A stretch of 64,000 nt of DNA from DASXRU01 sp034665305. GTDB lineage: Bacteria; Acidobacteriota; Blastocatellia; Pyrinomonadales; Pyrinomonadaceae. The translations under genes and the position numbers were made by a program. Below, piece by piece: positions 60,875 to 64,000 of this stretch. The notes under the pieces are model-generated. The model saw only the letters and a list, made by a program, of their open reading frames with translations, had not been told where the DNA came from and made no database searches. Numbering within the stretch: position 1 is the first letter of the stretch; every line of letters starts with the position of its first letter. The stretch spans positions 372,001 to 436,000 of the forward strand of contig JAXDFZ010000024.1 of assembly GCA_034665305.1 (NCBI GenBank), written 5' to 3'.

Positions 60875-62929
60875 ATGGTCCAGGCGACGGTCGCGTGCTA
60901 CGCGATTCTTCTTTTCGCTCTCTCGACTTCCGCACACTCTAACGGCCGTCTTACCGGAGTCGTCACAACTCAAACAAACACACCCGCCGCTGGAGCGTTC
61001 GTGGTGGCCCAGAACCAGGTCACCAGCCGCAAGTCCCGCACGAAGACAGGCACTGATGGCCGTTACGCATTGCAACTGGAACCAGGGGCGTATCGCGTTT
61101 TTGTTCGCGGACCTTTCGCCGCAGCATTTGACAAGAACAAGAGCTACGGTGACTTCGCGATAGTGCGCGGCGATGTGTTGGAAAACGTAATCATCACGGC
61201 AGGGAAAGACACGACGCTTGATATTTCAGTGACCCACGAGGCGTTGAATCAACCTGAAGCTGCAGCCACTCCCGATTCACCAGAGAGTTCTGTCGACCGT
61301 TGGCGCATTGAGTTCCCCGAATGTGATCGGTATGGCGATCGTGGCGCGCGTGGGCGTGACATTCCGTTCCGCAAAGGCCGCTGGTATGACCCATACAATC
61401 AGAGTGTTCTGAAAGGTGATTACCCGATCATCGGCGACAAGACGTTCATGGTCCTATCGGCCGTCAGTCTTAGCTCTCTCGAACTGCGCCGCGCTCCTAC
61501 ACCTTCTGATGTTAGTAGCGTCGACCCGCTCAGCGCGGAATTCTTCGGCCAACCGGAAGCCCTTGCGGCGAGCGAAACTCTGCAGTTCAGCTTCGAGCTT
61601 TTTCATGGCGACACGACATTCAAACCGCGTGATTGGGCCCTCAAGATTTCGCCGACCTTTAGCGTTCCCAACTACCTGAACGCTCGCGAGAACGGGGTCG
61701 TAAATATCGATGTTCGGCGCGGCACGACCCGAACCGACACTCAGGTTTCGTTGGAAGAGGCGTTTGGCGAAGTGAAAATTGCGGACCTCGGCGCGCATTA
61801 TGATTTCGTCTCCCTACGGGCCGGCATTCAACCGTTCGTGTCGGATTTTCGTGGCTTTATTTACTCCGACAACAATCTCGGGGCGCGCGTGTTCGGCAGT
61901 CTTTCCAACAATCGCTACCAATACAATCTGGCGTTTTTCTCCCAACTGGAAAAAGACACGAACAGCGGGTTGAACCGCTTCGATCTGCGACACCAGAACG
62001 TCTACATTGCCAACATCTATCGCCAGGACTTCATCAGGAAGGGTTATACGATTCAGGCCAGCCTGCACTTCAACGACGATCGGCGCAGTCGCAAATACGA
62101 TCGGAATGGATTTCTCGTGCGGCCGGCATTTATCGGCGATGTCAGGCCGCATGCGATTAAGGTGGGCTACCTCGGCATCAGCGGAGATGGCCACCTGGGC
62201 CGACTGAATCTGACGCATTCGTATTATCACGTCCTGGGCAGCGACGATCGCAATCCGATTGCCGGACGTAGCGTGCGCGTACGATCAAACATGGCCGCGG
62301 TAGAGGCCTCGGTCGATCGTGACTATCTGCGTTTTCGCGGCTCGATGTTTTGGGCGGAGGGCGACGCTAACCCGACGGATGGCACCGCGACGGGCTTCGA
62401 CGCGATCTTCGATGATCCGAACTTTGCCGGCGGGCAGTTTTCATTCTGGAATCGGCAGGGAATTCGGCTGACGCAAACCGGTGTGGGTTTGGTTCAACCG
62501 AACAGCCTGTTGCCGTCTTTGCGTAGCAGCAAGATTGAAGGCCAGGCAAACTTCGTCAATCCCGGGATCTTCATTTACAACGCGGGGGTAGATGTTGAAG
62601 TGACGCAGCGACTGAAGGCAGTGCTGAACGTTAATTACCTGCGCTTTCATCGCACGCAATCGCTCGAGTACGTTCTGTTTCAGAATAATATTCACCATGA
62701 CATAGGTTTTGACTACAGCCTGGGGATCGCCTACCGCCCGTTCCTGATTAATAACGTGACGCTGACGTTCGGTGCAGCCACGTTGCAGACGGGCCGTGGC
62801 TTTCGCGACATCTACACCGACCGGGCGCGCAATTGCCCCGGGAATGTAAGTGATTTCTGCGAGCCGGAAGTGATCAGCCCGCGCAAGCCGTTGTATTCGT
62901 TGTTCGGACAGTTGAAGTTGGTTTTTTGA
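60875..62929 (+). CDS. Outer-membrane beta-barrel candidate with N-terminal carboxypeptidase-like domain
   Basis: 684 residues from ATG 60875. The frame stays open upstream to 60383, but that part lies in repeat DNA; the signal peptide (about 1-22, ending STSAHS) fits this start. A carboxypeptidase-regulatory-like domain (about 25-115, GRYALQLEPGAYRVFVRGPF) is followed by a long region of alternating, aromatic-rich beta strands. The last residue is Phe after LFGQLKLVF, a typical barrel signal. No TonB plug motif was recognised. A multihaem cytochrome follows 96 bases later, so porin-cytochrome partnership is possible. Family not named. Confidence 0.7.
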   Translation: MVQATVACYAILLFALSTSAHSNGRLTGVVTTQTNTPAAGAFVVAQNQVTSRKSRTKTGTDGRYALQLEPGAYRVFVRGPFAAAFDKNKSYGDFAIVRGDVLENVIITAGKDTTLDISVTHEALNQPEAAATPDSPESSVDRWRIEFPECDRYGDRGARGRDIPFRKGRWYDPYNQSVLKGDYPIIGDKTFMVLSAVSLSSLELRRAPTPSDVSSVDPLSAEFFGQPEALAASETLQFSFELFHGDTTFKPRDWALKISPTFSVPNYLNARENGVVNIDVRRGTTRTDTQVSLEEAFGEVKIADLGAHYDFVSLRAGIQPFVSDFRGFIYSDNNLGARVFGSLSNNRYQYNLAFFSQLEKDTNSGLNRFDLRHQNVYIANIYRQDFIRKGYTIQASLHFNDDRRSRKYDRNGFLVRPAFIGDVRPHAIKVGYLGISGDGHLGRLNLTHSYYHVLGSDDRNPIAGRSVRVRSNMAAVEASVDRDYLRFRGSMFWAEGDANPTDGTATGFDAIFDDPNFAGGQFSFWNRQGIRLTQTGVGLVQPNSLLPSLRSSKIEGQANFVNPGIFIYNAGVDVEVTQRLKAVLNVNYLRFHRTQSLEYVLFQNNIHHDIGFDYSLGIAYRPFLINNVTLTFGAATLQTGRGFRDIYTDRARNCPGNVSDFCEPEVISPRKPLYSLFGQLKLVF

Positions 62930-63025
62930 GCGTGAGCGGCCGAATTTGCTGCCTCTCCCCGTTTACGGGGAGGGGAGGTAGACCAAAACTGAAGGCGAGG
63001 GCTTTTGCACGGCCTTCGGGGTCGA
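62930..63025. other. Gap with a short GC-rich hairpin
   Basis: 96 bases. CTCCCCGTTTACGGGGAG at about 62955-62972 is a perfect short hairpin without a following T-tract. No gene. Confidence 0.5.
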
Positions 63026-64000
63026 ATGCTGATAATGCACAAGCGCATTACAAATCTAAACCTCAACGTTGCGATTCTGTTAGCGGTGCTGGCGGGCGGC
63101 GTTGTCGTCGCAGTAATGGCCAGGGCGATGAGTAGGGACAGCAAAACAATTTCACCTGTGTCGCTGCAGGCGCCCGCAGCAAACGTTGAAGGCTGCGTCA
63201 CCTGTCATTCGAAAATCGAGCCGATGCATAAGTATGGTTCGACCGGCGCGTTGGACCAGTTGAAGGATGGCAAAGATGCGCAAGGGCTGAGTTGCACGGC
63301 GTGCCACGGCGGCAATCCCGTTGCAAAGGTCAAAGACGAGGCGCACGTTCGCGCGAAGTTTCCCAAACTGTGGCTGCGCGACGGCAAAGCGACCGGGGCA
63401 AATCCGGAGCGTACAAATACTTTGCTGGCGCGAGAGAGCAAAGAGTTCGTGCGTTTCGTCAACCCCGGCGATTTGAGAGTGGCGAACGTCGTTTGCGGCG
63501 GGGAATGTCACAGGCCACAGACTTACGCGGTGGCCCGCAGCATGATGACGCACGGAGCGATGCTTTGGGGCGCGGCGCTTTACAACAACGGCGGCTTCCC
63601 GCTGAAAGACAGTCAGTTCGGAGAAAGCTACGGCGAAGACGGCGCACCGCAAACTCTGATGCAACAGCCACAGCCTTCCGCCGCACAACGCCGCACGAAA
63701 GGATTCTTAAGTTTTCTGGATCCGCTACCGCGCTGGGAAATTTCACAGCCCGGAAACATTTTGCGGGTGTTTGAACGCGGCGGGAAGCGAAGGCTCGAAG
63801 TCGGGCTGCCGGATCGAGAAGAAGATCCTGGCAAGCCCGATAAAGGCTTGAGTGCGCGCGGTCTGGGAACGAATCAACGAACCGACCCCGTTTACCTGGG
63901 CCTGCAAAAGACCAGGCTGTTGGATCCGACAGTGAACTTCCTCGGCACGAATGATCATCCGGGCGATTACCGTTCCTCCGGCTGCACCGCTTGTCATGTG
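63026..64000 (+). CDS. Membrane-anchored multihaem cytochrome c (5' part, runs off the end)
   Basis: At least 325 residues; the frame is open to base 64000. ATG 63026 or 63035 are both possible. One hydrophobic helix (about 15-37) is followed by CVTCH, CTACH, a six-residue site CGGECH (CxxxCH spacing) and, at the very edge, CTACH. His-rich motifs such as EPMHKYG fit bis-His haem coordination. The C terminus is missing, so haem number and domain type are unknown. It follows the barrel gene on the same strand and may form an electron-transfer conduit with it. Confidence 0.85.
   Translation, partial: MLIMHKRITNLNLNVAILLAVLAGGVVVAVMARAMSRDSKTISPVSLQAPAANVEGCVTCHSKIEPMHKYGSTGALDQLKDGKDAQGLSCTACHGGNPVAKVKDEAHVRAKFPKLWLRDGKATGANPERTNTLLARESKEFVRFVNPGDLRVANVVCGGECHRPQTYAVARSMMTHGAMLWGAALYNNGGFPLKDSQFGESYGEDGAPQTLMQQPQPSAAQRRTKGFLSFLDPLPRWEISQPGNILRVFERGGKRRLEVGLPDREEDPGKPDKGLSARGLGTNQRTDPVYLGLQKTRLLDPTVNFLGTNDHPGDYRSSGCTACHV

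Overview
The window reads as chromosomal DNA of a Gram-negative, aerobically respiring bacterium with moderately high G+C. The best guess is an Acidobacteriota of the Blastocatellia/Pyrinomonadales type. The guess rests on the mix of a Rieske/cytochrome b/multihaem cytochrome c cluster, a caa3-type oxidase cluster with two subunit III genes, many dispersed short repeats and an OmpA-type envelope. There is no rRNA or marker gene here that proves it. I found no tRNA, CRISPR array, phage or insertion-sequence transposase.

Layout. 1-5.4 kb (minus strand): a cytochrome c maturation operon ccmABCDEFG, with ccmG cut by the window edge. 5.6-10.3 kb (plus): three genes joined by 4-base stop/start overlaps. 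The first encodes the C-terminal part of a magnesium-chelatase H subunit (BchH/ChlH type), the second a small secreted DUF2059-like protein, and the third the N-terminal part of the same H subunit. The chelatase is therefore split and its halves are in reversed order; this is the most unusual thing in the window. 11-18.4 kb: Rieske protein, split cytochrome b, a 1136-residue octahaem cytochrome c and a cupredoxin-like lipoprotein. 18.6-27.5 kb: haem A synthesis (CtaA, CtaB) and the terminal oxidase (CoxB, CoxA, two CoxC, subunit IV) with small membrane and zinc-ribbon proteins, DUF420 and a HEAT/biotinyl-domain membrane protein. Together 1-27 kb is a nearly complete module for building and running a c-type-cytochrome respiratory chain.

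27.5-32.7 kb: ferredoxin, stress-type glycine-zipper protein, tiny membrane proteins, FtsH-type protease, EamA transporter. 32.8-36.3 kb (minus): pyruvate dehydrogenase-type E1 alpha, E1 beta and E2, ending in a clear terminator. 36.5-44.5 kb (minus): membrane GAF/HD-GYP/GGDEF protein with its own terminator, a DUF255 thioredoxin-domain protein, an unrecognised secreted protein and a DUF3142-like protein. 44.6-46.4 kb: ETF-ubiquinone oxidoreductase. 46.6-46.9 kb: a gene-free stretch of consecutive hairpins ending in a terminator, a candidate small RNA. 47-50.7 kb (minus): rpoZ, gmk, yicC, and an MsbA-type ABC exporter. 51-58 kb: OmpR-type regulator, a secreted beta-propeller-like protein, an OmpA-like protein and a sensor histidine kinase. 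58-60.2 kb: TrmH-type methyltransferase, exo/endonuclease-phosphatase, degenerate receiver. 60.2-64 kb: a large inverted-repeat element, an outer-membrane barrel candidate and the start of a multihaem cytochrome running off the end.

A second theme is repeats. Many gaps carry runs of degenerate 7-base units, usually as forward units followed by inverted ones so that a hairpin can form. They often begin at or within a few bases of a stop codon. In two places they lie in frame inside the chelatase N-terminal gene, and in others they supply the last residues of a protein.
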